Assembly: GCA_025677815.1 (NCBI GenBank) | Contig: JAIXMP010000002.1 | Location: 124,001 to 188,000, forward strand | Reading direction: 5' to 3' | Source: Phascolomyces articulosus | Taxonomy: Eukaryota; Mucoromycota; Mucoromycetes; Mucorales; Lichtheimiaceae | DNA length: 64,000 nt | Shown here: positions 35,888 through 47,847 of the stretch, one piece after another | How positions within the stretch are numbered: position 1 is the first letter of the stretch | Layout: each line of letters opens with the position of its first letter | Position numbers and translations under genes: made by a program | Notes under the pieces: generated by a model | What the model was told of the DNA's origin: nothing | Databases searched by the model: none | The model's input: only the letters and a program-made list of their open reading frames with translations

Positions 35888-37948
35888 ATGGGCAGCCCCA
35901 CCATCCCGTTTGAAAAGTTAAAATATGGCAACGAACAACAGCAATTAGCTATCGACGAACTTGAACGTCAATTCTGTCTTGATAGAGAAACCCTTGAACA
36001 TGTCATTGACCAGTTTGACAAAGAATTGAAAGCTGGTTTACTTGATGACAGATCTAGCGATCTCAACATGATTCCATCCTTTGTCACTGGTAAATGAAAT
36101 TTTTTTTCTCGATCCTCATCACGACCCAAGAACTACTCAAACTCTTTGTTATGACGACGATCCATTTTTTATATCCTCATCTATTTCCTTTCTTTCTTTT
36201 CTTTCTCTTGCAATATAAATCCTTTTCTTTATAAAAAGGACGATGGATGTTTCATCTTCTTTTATCAACAGCTTTTTACTAATAACCACAGTATGGTTGA
36301 AAAACAACTACTTTTTTTACTTTCAATATCTATATAGGTTACCCAACTGGACAAGAAAAAGGAACCTATTTAGCCCTGGAAATCATTGGCATGGACATTT
36401 ACGCATGCCAAGTGAAATTAAAAGGCGAAGGAGGGAAATTAGCCATCAATCAATATCAATACAAAATCCCCCAAGATTTGATGAGTGGGGATGATTTTGT
36501 CGTCTTGATCGATTATGTTGTAGAATGTGTGTCTGACTTTTTAGGTCGAGTGGGTACCCAAGATCTATTTGTGTACCCTATGGCCTGTTCTTTGTGTTTC
36601 GCCATCAAACAAACCGCATTGAATAATGGTCGTATTCTTTCCTTGGGTCATGGATTTAGTTATCCTAACGGTGTTGGTGTGGATATTGTACAACTGATGC
36701 ACGAACGGATGCAAATTAAAGGGCTTCCTATTAAAGTGGTAGCCATTACAAATGGTACGTTCTGTTCTATATTTTCATCTTTTAAGGTTTCATAAAAATC
36801 TATGGTGAACAAAATTGTTTCACTATTTTTTATTATTATATAAATATCTTTCATGATGGTTCTTATTGGATGATTTCACGAACAACTCATCATAATTGAT
36901 GGATGGCTTTGATTATCTCTCTTTTTTCATTCCACGGATGAGTGGTGGTGGCTTTACCCTATTACTTTATTTTAACGCTCCGGTTGGGTTCCTCATTCTT
37001 TCAATTCATTCATATACATATATAGATGCTGTCTGTGTTTTACTCGCCCATGCATATCAACATTCATCCACTCGATTAGGCATTGTTCATAGTTTAGGCA
37101 CCAATTGTGCCTATTACGAACCTGTCTCGAACGTAGTAAAATTACAAGATCCGTCGTTTCAACAACCCAATGATCGACGTAATATGATTATCAATACAGA
37201 ATGGTGTAATTTTGGTTCATCCAGGAGAACGCTGCCATGTACCTGGTTTGACCGGAAACTGGACCGAGAATCGATTAATCCACAATACCACGTGTTTGAA
37301 AAAATGACAACAGGTATTGCTCTTGGCGAATTGGTCCGGAACATTCTCATTTATCTGGTGGATCGTGACGTGCTGTTTGGCGGTGAGTCGAGTGAAACAT
37401 TGAACCGACAACACGGATTTGATACAAGTTATATGTATGTGTGTGAAGCAGATGATTCCGAAGATTTGGAAGATACAAGGATTGTCATTGAAGATATGTT
37501 ACATTTATCTTCCAGTACTTTGGGAGATCGTGAAATTGTACGTCGTGTATGTCAATTGGTAGGATTACGGGCATCTACTTTGGTAGGCGCTGCTATTGCT
37601 GCTGTCGTTAAACATATGGTTCAGCATGGTATTGGATTTTCTGAAGAGGATGGCTATTCTATTTGTAAGTAGTTATGCGTGTGAAAAAGGGGATAAAGCG
37701 GGGGAGGATAGGAATCATAAGGGAAAAACATTTATTCTAACCTTATATTACGATATATAGCTATTAGTGGTGAAATTTATGAAGATTATCCATCTTTTCA
37801 TCCACGCGTATGTCAAACTATCAAAGAATTGATTCCTGGACATATTGCACCCAAATTAACCGTGGGGATTATTAAACATTCACGTATAGTAGGTGCTGCT
37901 ATTGTTGCCATGATGGCTGAAAAAATTACTGCAGATGCTACTTCATAG
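35888..37948 (+). CDS. Divergent hexokinase-like protein
   Basis: Four exons (35888-36089, 36338-36754, 37026-37664, 37761-37948) give 481 aa, normal hexokinase length. Family landmarks are obvious: FSYPNG, ITNDAVCVLL (equivalent of the NDTVGT catalytic Asp), LGTNCAYYE, MIINTEW, FEKMTTGIALGELVR and a VGAAIVAMMAEK tail. However, the first phosphate-binding LGGTN motif is replaced (LALEIIGMDIYACQ). The sugar-binding segment with the WTKGF lysine, normally after TFSYP, is missing. GTGTN is SLGTN, and the C-terminal DGSG is replaced (KHSRIVGAA). Catalysis is therefore doubtful. It resembles in kind the atypical hexokinases of Aspergillus (hxkC, xprF), which act in regulation. No mitochondrial presequence is seen. 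Confidence 0.85.
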
Positions 37949-39920
37949 TTTTATATTTATTTTTTTTTTACCCTGAAAAACCCGCATCTTCTTTTTTGTT
38001 CTTTCACTTCTCCCGCGTTTTCAATCTATCTATCTATCTAAAATCTTTAACTAACGCTCATATCTACCATCTTTTTTTTTGTACCATATTTTTTCTAATT
38101 ATTATTATCATTACTTTGTAAACCTTTTGAAAATGACATAACCCTCCTCCTTTTTCTTCTTCATAAACCATGCATTTGCTCATCAACAAACCATCAAAAA
38201 TCAAAAAAAGCAAAACTTGGTTCTTCTATTATTATTTTTTGTAACAGCGATATACCATATATATTAACACATCTCATCCACCACCTATCTCTTTCTTCTC
38301 TTTCTCTTATTTCTTTATTTTGTAATTATTGTATTTTTTAACACCCTTTTTTTTTTCTATCTATTTTCCTTCATTGAATGAAGAAAGTATTTGAAAAATC
38401 CATGATGTTTTTGTGTTTGATTTAATTGACATAGCAGTAATTCGTAGTAAAACATCTTTTTATAGTATTATAGATATAGTAATGCATAAACCATAGACCC
38501 GTCAGTATATTCTACCTCTGTGTCTCTCTCTTTTGCTTACTGCATTAGAAATGTAATTAAGCTTTATATAGACCATGATTATATATAAATATAAATGAAA
38601 ATAATGATGCGTGGATACGCGTTTATTTATGGTTCAACCCTTCTTTCATCTCCCCTCCTGAAAGCAGAGTTACTGACTATGTAAAAAAAAAGCTTATCTT
38701 AAAATAGTCAAGTTGCTTGTGTAGCACATTTAGAACTGCAGAAAGAAGATCTTGTACAACCCCAACATTTTCACAACGTGGGTTACATTTTTATCAACTT
38801 GTAAATTTTTAGACTAAAATAAAAGCGCCAGAAGAACTTTCACTTATTAATCTCGTGGATATTATCATATTGAAGGTCCTTTTCTTTTATTTTAAGGAAT
38901 GGTGATTAGAGTAATAAGGGATCTTGAAAGGTTAATTTCTTGTTATTATAAAAAAAAACATCTATTCTAAAAGGACCAGTGATGCTGGACTCTCATTTAT
39001 TGAATGGTATTGATTATTATTATTTCGTAATTATTATTTCGCCTGGAAAATGAAAGTGGCTACAAACCTAATTCATAAATATATATTAATATTGAGATGA
39101 TGGACACACAGCCAATATGAGCCTCGTGTTTTTATATATTATGGAATGAACTTGTTAATATGAGTAGTGGTATTATAATAATAACAACAGCATGTGAAAG
39201 ACCCATCGGCAAGCAATAATGAGTTATAACTTACCCTTGGATGGTATAATATACTATAACTCACTCATCTCAATATAGAACAATAAATCTGTCATGGTGA
39301 TATATTTATCAACTTGACCGTCTTACTTCTTTAAGAACCTTTTTTTCTTCTTAAAGAACTAATTAATGCAGGGGAGTTGCAGGTGGTGGAACCACCCTCT
39401 CCTCGTCTTTTTATGCATCCATACTTTACTGTTTCCCTTCCATTATTAAGGGTGAAATATCCTGAAAATAAAAAAATAGCCACCTAAAAATAAGGCTTAT
39501 ATAAATATATGTATTTTTTTATTATTAGAAAGGAAAAATGGATTTAAAAACAAGTTATCTTTTTTTGAAGAAAAACAAAAAGAGAAAAAAGAAGGTTATG
39601 TGTGAGTGTTTATATGGGGGTTTATACAAGGTTGTTGTTGCTTTGATATAGACATAAAAAGGAGATAGAGAAAAACATTTGAATATATATGGATTTGTGG
39701 ATGTGAGTTTGTTTATATAGGTCTGTGAAAAAATAAAGTGATAAAGAAAGTGTTCGTTTTTGTGCTCATAGAAAAATGAATTGATTGTTGTTGTTATAAA
39801 AGAAACAGCTTATATGTACAATATAGAGTATAAAAAAAATAGGGGAAAAGAAAAGAAAAAACGACGACCTGCGTTTTATGGAAGAAGAAATATAAAAAAG
39901 AAACAGTAGAAAGGGTATCT
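37949..39920. other. Intergenic spacer
   Basis: AT-rich, T-rich in its left third, with no supported gene on either strand. A (CTAT)n run occurs near 38025-38040. It holds the 3' ends of two convergent genes. Confidence 0.5.
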
Positions 39921-40364
39921 TCAATGCACCAAATCGTTATTTTTCTTGATATAGATAGAATATCCATTATCACCCACACTATACGATCTAGGTCGATGAT
40001 GATGACTTTTGGTAGTGGGTAAACAAGGTTGAAAAGAACTCGTAAAAAACGTCATGTCTTGAGGAAGTGGATTATCAGTACGAGGAATTTGATGTCCAGG
40101 AAGTTTAGGTGTCATTGTATTCATTGTTGCTGTCGTTGTTGTAGAAGTACTCGCATGCGTCATGCTAGTAGGTGACGTTGTCAATGGATTGGGTTGTTTG
40201 GTGGAAGTCAAGATTTGTCGAAGTTCTTGATGACAAGCATCTTGAATTTCTTGGTTATGAATAGTACTGTTATTAGTATTATTATTTGTACAAGTAGAAG
40301 TAGATGAAGCAGGTCTTTTAGGACAAGGAGCCACGATTTGTACAGGCATTGTCATTGCCGACAT
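39921..40364 (-). CDS. Small Ser/Thr/Asn-rich protein, unknown function
   Basis: Single-exon frame of 147 aa with ATG start. It is rich in Thr, Ser, Asn and His, with polyThr and polyAsn tracts. One conserved-looking motif is HHHRPRSYSVGDNGYS near the C-terminus; RPRSYSVG has the form of a basophilic kinase or 14-3-3 site. The N-terminus reads VAPCPKRPASS. No domain is recognised. Codon use is more coding-like than the random frames nearby, and its spacing from ETR1 (172 bp upstream in + coordinates) suits an independent gene transcribed leftward. It could be the last exon of a larger gene or a spurious frame. Confidence 0.5.
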   Translation of the reverse strand: MSAMTMPVQIVAPCPKRPASSTSTCTNNNTNNSTIHNQEIQDACHQELRQILTSTKQPNPLTTSPTSMTHASTSTTTTATMNTMTPKLPGHQIPRTDNPLPQDMTFFTSSFQPCLPTTKSHHHRPRSYSVGDNGYSIYIKKNNDLVH

Positions 40365-40535
40365 TAGAATTAAAAATATAAATTATATACAACAAAAATA
40401 AGGATAAAAGGTAGAAATGTCAGAAAACAAGAAAAAAAAACCGAGCGGGTTAAAAAAGTGTGTTTTAAAATAGAAATAGAAGAGGAAGAGAGAAAGAAAC
40501 AATTTATTATTAATTTTATTATTATTTATATATTT

Positions 40536-42011
40536 TTAGGATGAAGTGGGAAACACAATTTGTTTGCCTTGTGCAAATCCTTGAATACCAGCATCTACTG
40601 CATGTTTCATTGAATCTTCATTCCATTCTACCTTGGTCCAGCGAGGTTCACCTAAAGCACCTTTATCCATTAATCCAATCAAATCTTCAAACATCTTGTA
40701 TCTATCTTCTTCATTATTTTGATCTGTCCAACGAGTCATCCAAAAACCATGGAAAGTAATGTTTTTAAAGATAAGCATGGATGCAGGTAAAGCTAATGGG
40801 GCACGAGCCATAGCACCATAAGTTACATAATGTCCATTATGTCTAATCCAATTCAGTATCCCATTATTAGCAAAATGTTTCACAAAAAAAAATCTCGCCT
40901 TTCTTTGTGCTCTCTCATCTCGATGCCGTCCTTTTTTTCTTTTGACTTACCCTAAATAGCGTGCCATTTCAGTAGCGCTTTTACCACCGACACAATTGAG
41001 ACCAAGTAAAGGGGGTTTACCACCAAACCACCCTTTCATTGTAGTTCTCATTTCATGTGTACCCAATTCTTCATCCGTCACCACATACGTGGCACCTAAA
41101 TCCATCAATTCTTGACGAAGACTATCGATTTCAGGTCGATTACGTACAACATTGACAGTCTTTAATCCCCATGCCTTGGCAATTTGAATAACAGCTTGAC
41201 CTACTGCACTATTACCACCATTTTGAATCACATAATCACCTAATCACCCAATTTAGTCTATTTTGCATGATTTTCCTCTCCCAGCATTGTTTAACATTCT
41301 TTTTTTTTTTGTATCTCACTTACACAGCTTAACAATGCTACCCAGCAAAATAAAATAGTACATACCTGGCTTAAGAGGAGCAAAATCCTTCAACATACGA
41401 TAAGCAGTACAAGGATTAACGGTCAAAGTAGCCTTTTGAATAACAGAAGTTTTATCGGAGGGAGGAAGTTTTTGGAAATCCGTGACTGGACCAGCAGCAT
41501 GTGTACGCCATGTTCCATAACCACTGCGTGCCATGACTACTTGATCTCCTACTTGAAGCCCGTTGACATTTTTACCTGTAGCAATTACTTGAGCCACACC
41601 TTCATTACCACCCACAGCTGCCTTGGTATCTCCCAATTGTTCAAAAGCAGGTTTCAAAGGATAAGCACCTTGAACTTGGTTCACATCAGCAGGATTGATA
41701 GGCGAAGCAAGAAAGCGGACGTGAACAGTATCATCGGTTAATGGATCCAAAGGATAGGTATGCCACCTAATAACATTATTTATATAGATTAATCTATTGT
41801 CAGGTATGGTTTGATAATAGTGTATGCAAAAGAAAAAAAAACGCGCTTTATTTTTTAACACCGGGAGCTCGACTTACTTGAGGACTTCAGAAGGTTTACC
41901 ATAGGAAGAATAGACCATGGCTTTGACAGTAATGTCAGAGGCAGCAGTGGAATAAGCACGCCAGACATGTCTAGGTTGTTGACTAAGTAATGAACGAATG
42001 AATAAACCCAT
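40536..42011 (-). CDS. ETR1: Mitochondrial 2-enoyl thioester reductase (ETR1/MECR)
   Basis: Four exons (42011-41878, 41766-41366, 41239-40951, 40842-40536) give 376 aa, matching the ~375-aa family. It catalyses the NADPH-dependent last step of mitochondrial fatty acid synthesis, which supplies octanoyl chains for lipoic acid. The N-terminus ([19 protein letters not shown]) is a basic, Ser-rich mitochondrial presequence. [19 protein letters not shown] holds the catalytic Tyr. [19 protein letters not shown] is the NADPH Rossmann loop, and [18 protein letters not shown] joins [11 protein letters not shown] across intron 3. A second acceptor 51 bp upstream of exon 4 stays in frame and would insert 17 residues; the downstream one restores the family sequence and is preferred. 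Confidence 0.92.
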
Positions 42012-42963
42012 TTTGTATATTTTAAGGTGTTGATTGAACGAATGAGTTCCAAAAAAAATGGTGGGGTAAGGAAAAAATAAGAAAAAAAATAGTCTTTTAC
42101 ATTATCGTATTTCATACTCAGTGCAGAAATACAGATTGTTTTCGCATATATGCTTAAGCGAAAGCTTTTCTTCTTCAAGTTCGTTAAAAAGATACTCTTC
42201 TTTTATTTGTCAGCAACATATTGGGTGGGAAGACACCCTTTGAAAAAAAAGGAATAGAATGAATTTTTTATTTTTATAATAATACGTAATAATAAAAAGT
42301 CGGGTTTTTTCTATCTATTTTCATTGTTATTGTTGTATCAATATAGGTCTATCGATTTACTATATATAAATAGTTACTAAGATGATGAAATGGATTCTTA
42401 TCTAAGAATAAAATACGAAACAAATAAAGGGTAATAATAATAAAGAAAAACAAGTTTACGGAGAAGCTCATTAAGATGCATTATTATTATTATTAATAAC
42501 TTTTTTGATTGATCTCTAATCACAACAACAATCTCATTATTATTATTATTAATGCTGTCACTTTATCAATTTTTATTATTTGTGTTAGCCACGTTTTATA
42601 TGATTTGATAACCCTTTTTTATACAACTTTTTTTTCGTTGTACTTGTGTAATATAAAGTCATGCAACAACGTACACTACTGCAGCAACGTAAAGGAAAAG
42701 TTCAGATGATCATATATAGAACTCATCACTACTCTATAAAACTTTCTGTCTTTTGGTTTATATGGAATCTCTTGTTTAAAAAAAGAAAAAGTTGGGTTTT
42801 TGTTTTATAGGCTGAACCACAAATTATAAAGTTCTTTACCAACCGCCCTCCGTTTTCTTTTTTTTTTTTGTTGTTCTTTATTTTCTTTGTTATTTTTTTT
42901 TCCCGCCTTCCCCATTTGCCTCCCCTCCACTTTTATCACACAGACGCACACTTTATAACAACC
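42012..42963. promoter_or_regulatory. Shared divergent promoter, ETR1 / Reg1-like gene
   Basis: Intergenic region between two gene starts reading in opposite directions. The right end, 42855-42915, is a T/C-rich leader immediately before the Reg1-like ATG. No specific operator was recognised. Confidence 0.5.
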
Positions 42964-44886
42964 ATGTTACCCAAGAAGAAACATTCCATTGATGACGATT
43001 ATGAAGCGCGGAACCGTACAGTTCAACCACCTGAAATGTGTGTTGATTATCTTTCTTATCGTTTTGACGAAATGGATCTCGCTGCTTCATGGCGTGTCAT
43101 GACAAAACAAAAAAAGGATGTCGTCAATGGTCTTCGACTCGAAAATGCTTCTTGGCGAACGTGGGCAAAACATAAATATCGTCTTAGTACTGTGAGTCCG
43201 GAAACTTTGAACTGGTAAATATTATATATTTATATTTCTTAAAGGATGGAATAAAAAGAGGGATCTTTCTATCCGAGGCCCAACATAGGAAATAAAAAAA
43301 AATTATGATTGATAACAAGTGTCTTTTATAATAGGTTAAAAGACAGTGATGTGACATGGTTATATGGTCCATTACATACAGTGATAAAAAATATTGAAGA
43401 AAAAGATCGATATGCGAAACCAAAGATTGCATCTACAGAAGATACCTTGGGTCTAATGACAACAAATCATCGACCTACAACGAATACTACCAACAATAAC
43501 AATGTTACAAATACAGCGACTACTACCTCTACTTCAACAAATATTAATAATAGTAATAATACACCATCATCCTCATCATCATCACTTACTCCTCCATTAA
43601 AATCTGTATTGAAAAAGGTGACAGCTTCAGATTTACTGCGACGCTCGGCTTCTGAATTACAAGCAAGCCAGATCACCGCCGATCATCAGCATCAGTACCA
43701 GGACAGCCAAAAACAGCAACATACCAAAAAGCCATCCTTATCTCTTAGAGAAGCAAATAAAAAACTCAAAGCATTTTCACCTTCGGTTGTAGCGACACAT
43801 CGACAACCGAAACTTCGGTTTAATCAATATGTAGAACAATGTGTAGCTCTTCCTGTCAATGACCCTCCGCCCTCCCAACAACAACGACGAGGAAAAACAC
43901 GATTTTCCAATATCTTATCAGATGAAGAGGAAGAAGATGATATAGATGATGACGACGATGATGAGCTTACCCAAGGCTACAGTGATGATGAAAATGCTAT
44001 TGTGATTGATTATGATCATCCACGATTACCTCGATCATCTATTAAAAAAATCGAACCTGCACGACTCAAAACAAATTCACAATCAGAACAAGAAACAGAT
44101 GAAGTGTCTTCCTTATCTTCTTCTGCTTCTTCTTCATTAACAAGTAACGGGGGCAGTGGTTACGCTTGGATGATTGGAGGAGGTCCAGGAGGAGGACAAG
44201 ATCAATTTAATGATCGACAAGAACAAGTGGAATCCTCTTCATCAGACGAAGATAACGAAGGGTTGGGCCAAGAACAACAATTAGAAATTCGAAGGCGAGC
44301 TCATTACATTCCATCGTCCTCAGGGTCATCAGTGGCTTCTACTTCTTCGGATGCCATTCAATGGGTAGGTCAACCATGTGTTTATAATGTCCAAGAACCA
44401 TCGGATTACGATGACGACGATTATGGGTTTGACGATGACGATTGGACGCATGACGAAAATGAAATGCCTTCTCCGCCTCTACCACCTGCTGCACCTACAC
44501 CTGCTTCACCACCCACAGCATCAACGATTACGACCGCAACAACGACCACTACTACATCCACACCTTCCGTAGCTCCTCCTTTACCTTGTCACCCAAGAGG
44601 AGCACAACAATTTTTTGGTAAAGCGGTCGCTGTGAGTGAACCATGTACCATTGATGCAGATGAACCTTCTATTTCTCGTGTTTCCAATTATCATCACAAA
44701 GTATCCGATATCCATACTTCATCTACTGGTATGGACGCGACCAATAACAGTTCAAACTTAATACATGGTCACTACAGAGAGGAAGAGGATGAAAGTCCTA
44801 CACTTTTGGGTCATTTTGCTCAATGGGCTTCTTCTTATTTGTGGCCAAAGCAGCCTTCTTCCTCCTCTTCTTCATCTCAACTATAA
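42964..44886 (+). CDS. Reg1-like protein phosphatase 1 regulatory subunit
   Basis: Two exons (42964-43214, 43335-44886) give 600 aa. The N-terminus has the fungal DUF1752/GATA-AreA-type block: VDYLSYRFDEMDLAASWRVM, then NASWRTWAKH, and TWLYGPL after the intron. Further on, KLRFNQYVEQCVAL corresponds to the Reg1 motif RFNDRVEQCIAL, and SSIKKIEPARLKTN to another Reg1-family segment. Yeast Reg1 targets PP1 (Glc7) to Snf1 for glucose repression, and a similar role is inferred here. A GKTRFSN segment could be the PP1-docking site but lacks the usual Val. The rest is disordered: acidic Asp/Glu runs, polySer, polyPro/Thr. The start codon begins the conserved block after a pyrimidine-rich leader. Confidence 0.8.
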
Positions 44887-45571
44887 AACAAAAACAAAAA
44901 AAGACCGACCCATCTGCTTTTCTATATAATATACACACCAACTCTTCTTTTTTGCATCATTATCTCTTTTTATACTCATTTCACCTCCCCTCTTTATTTA
45001 TTTATTATCACACATATACATAACACATATATATATACTTCGTTTTTATAGATCCTTCCTCTCCCTCTCTCTATTCCTCTTTCTCTTTCTTTTTAATCGT
45101 ACATTACAACAACAAAGCATTATTATATATATATCTTGCATTTTTCCCTTCCTTTTTTCTTTTTCTTTCCAAGGTTTTAGCATATAACCAACCCCTTTCA
45201 TATTATTATTATTATTATTATCTTTTTCCCTTATTCTTTTTCTTTTTTTTTTGCATGCTTTCAAAAACAAAAAATACAATGATCATTTATGGGCCTATCA
45301 CTTTGTTTTATGTTTTTTTCTAAAAAAAGATCTTGTTCTATTTTGTTCATTACCAAAAAGTAAAAATAATAATACTCTATTACTATTACTACTTATTCCA
45401 AATATATAAGTATTTATATAAAGTGTATATAGGACACAAAGAGAGAGAAAGAGAAAAATAATATAGATTACAAATAGCGTATATGTTTTGTGAAAGAGAG
45501 ATTGGGGGAGAATGAGAGGGACAAAAGGTTGGAAAGAAAAAGAGAAACGAATAGGTATATTAAAAAACAAT
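44887..45571. other. Intergenic spacer between convergent genes
   Basis: T- and A-rich, with a (TTA)n run near 45201-45220. It contains the 3' UTRs of the Reg1-like gene and the nicotinate phosphoribosyltransferase gene. Short frames here are low complexity. Confidence 0.5.
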
Positions 45572-47110
45572 TTAAATACCCAATTTTTGTTTCAATTCAC
45601 TAACTAAATCATCACTGGCACTGTATTTGAGAACATCATCACTCAACTTGATAACCCGTTTACCATTGCAATACTTCATCTTAATGACCATGTTCATAGG
45701 AGTGCTCTTTTGTGAAGGATCTGAAAGTTTTGTATAATCATTGGTAAGTGAAGTACCAATACCAAAGCTTGCACCAATCCCTGCTTCTTGAGCTGCTTTT
45801 TGTAGCTTGATCGCACGTGGAACATCCAATGCATCTGAAAAGACAATAAACTTGGACTTGGGATCGACACCCACTGACTTGTAATGGTTGACCATCAATT
45901 GAATAAACTCCACAGGATCACCTGAATCTTGTCGTACAGCGGCATATTTTTCAGCCAAATCATGATCGAAATCACGTAAGAACACTCCAGTCGTAAATGT
46001 ATCCGTCAATGCAATACCCAAGGCGCCTTTGTAAGTTTCATACCAACGCTCCAAGGTACAGCGATTAGCATGTTCAACACCTTCCAATGCAGAAATGGCC
46101 ATAAAAAATTCATGGGCTAATATATTTATATATATTTATATATATATATTAATATACATCATCCATGGTACAGATAAATAATTAAATGAATCGATGACAT
46201 AATCTGGTCTTTCCCTTCTTTTTTCTTTATCTTTTTCTTATTCTTTCGAGGAACTTACCCACTGTACCAATGGCATTTGTATCATACTTTTTGGCTAAAT
46301 ATACATTACTCGTACCCGAAAATAACCCTGTTGCGTTTTGAGCCTTAGCCGCAGCATCCTTTAATCCATGCATGACAATATCATGCGTCTTGAAATCCCG
46401 TCTTCGTCGTGTACCGAATTCTGAGAATTTACATCCATTTTCCAAAAGTTGTACTCCCTTTTCAACTGCCTTTTCATACTGTCCATCGTGGTTCCAATCA
46501 CGATCCACAAACTTGAAATAAGCTTCTGAAATCAAGGCCAAAAGAGGGACTTCATATAAAATGGTCTCGTGCCAAACACCTGTCACTTCTAATTCAAATT
46601 CACGCGATTCAGGATCAAACTTGTATTTCACTTGTTCGTCAGGTCGGTAACGAAACTTTTGTAAATAGTCAGCATAACTTTCATCAAAGTAATCAAACGA
46701 AGCAATGTAATTTCTTTCGTCTACAGTTAATTCAAGATTGGCCATGTCTATAAAAGATTGTCCCGTTAATTTGTTTGTTTGTTCATATATTATGGCGTTG
46801 TAATACAGCTCTCCGTTTATATATATATATATATATATATAACACTCATACACATATTCATGCTACTTTTCTCTTTCTTTCAGAATAATATTCCATCTCT
46901 CCCACAAAAAAAGTTCTAAATCAAATTACCTTTGATCTGTTTATCAAGCCACGAGACAGCTGCCGCATTCAATTGAAGATCCTTGTCTCTATTCGTAAAC
47001 TGAAAAACGGCTTGTGCATCTTTATAGTGTTGTAATACAGCATATTGCATGGTAAACTTGTACAAGTCATTGTCCAAAATGGACGGGAATACTTCGTGCT
47101 TCGATGTCAT
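45572..47110 (-). CDS. NPT1: Nicotinate phosphoribosyltransferase
   Basis: Three exons (47110-46930, 46747-46259, 46116-45572) give 404 aa; yeast Npt1 is 429. It converts nicotinate, PRPP and ATP to nicotinate mononucleotide in NAD salvage. Motifs: SILDNDLYKFTMQYAV at the N-terminus, EFGTRRRRDFKTHD, GLFSGTSNVYLAKKYD, GTVAHEFFM across intron 2 (the autophosphorylated His), VRQDSGDP and FGIGTSLTND. Junction phases agree and place GTV-AHE exactly across the second intron. A (TA)n tract lies in intron 1. The start is the only ATG before the conserved SILDNDLYKF block. Confidence 0.93.
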
Positions 47111-47847
47111 TTATTATTTGTTCAAAAGAAAAAGGAAGTACAAAAAACCTGGAGTTAAAAAAACTATGCATAACCTTGAATAGAACAATTTGTCGGGTAA
47201 AGTCACGTTTTTTACAGAATCTGACTCAGTATCATAAAAAGATCACTTATCTGATAAGCTCACTGCTTTTTTTACCATTCATTTTATGGGTAGATTATAA
47301 TAATAAATAGCCGATAAGCTTACGATCGTTAGTATGATTATCATCTTTTATACCTATCAACTGACTGAAAGAGTGATTTATAATTTGAAAAAGTGTGTCA
47401 TGACATCATAAACAACATAAAAAATGACAGGGTTCACTTCAATTGGCAATGACAGTTTATATTTATAAAGAGGAAGACAGGATTCTGATTTTACAAGATT
47501 TTCCTCTCTTGTCTCTCCTTGTCAATTTATTATATTATTCAACTAAAAAGAGTATAGTGCACAATGGTAAAGTGGTGTTGTCACTCTGGGACCCCTTTTA
47601 TCATCTTGAATGAATCCTGTATCTATATTGTGGTTAGTGAAAGCATGATACAGAATGATAAATTATAAGTATACTGCACACATTCATGGAATAAAATCAA
47701 ATTGATCTTTTTCCTTGCTCATTCTATCTATCTTGTATATACAATAATGATAATGACCACAGCGCCCCCCTCCTCTTCCGACTCTTCACAACAGAAGCCG
47801 TTATTACAACAAAAACATAATGGTGTTGGATTCCCATATTCTACCAG
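47111..47847. other. Spacer left of the exonuclease-like gene
   Basis: Contains the NPT1 promoter on the left. A short Ser/Gln-rich frame from ATG 47747 runs into the exonuclease-domain exon in the wrong frame, so no start for that gene could be fixed here. Confidence 0.4.

Noticed and set aside
42868..42963. N-terminal extension of the Reg1-like protein
   Set aside because: The extension is a phenylalanine-rich translation of a pyrimidine tract. The ATG at 42964 starts the conserved region.
43467..43676. Minus-strand frame with repeated Val/Leu
   Set aside because: Antisense of the polyAsn/polyThr/polySer part of the Reg1-like gene.
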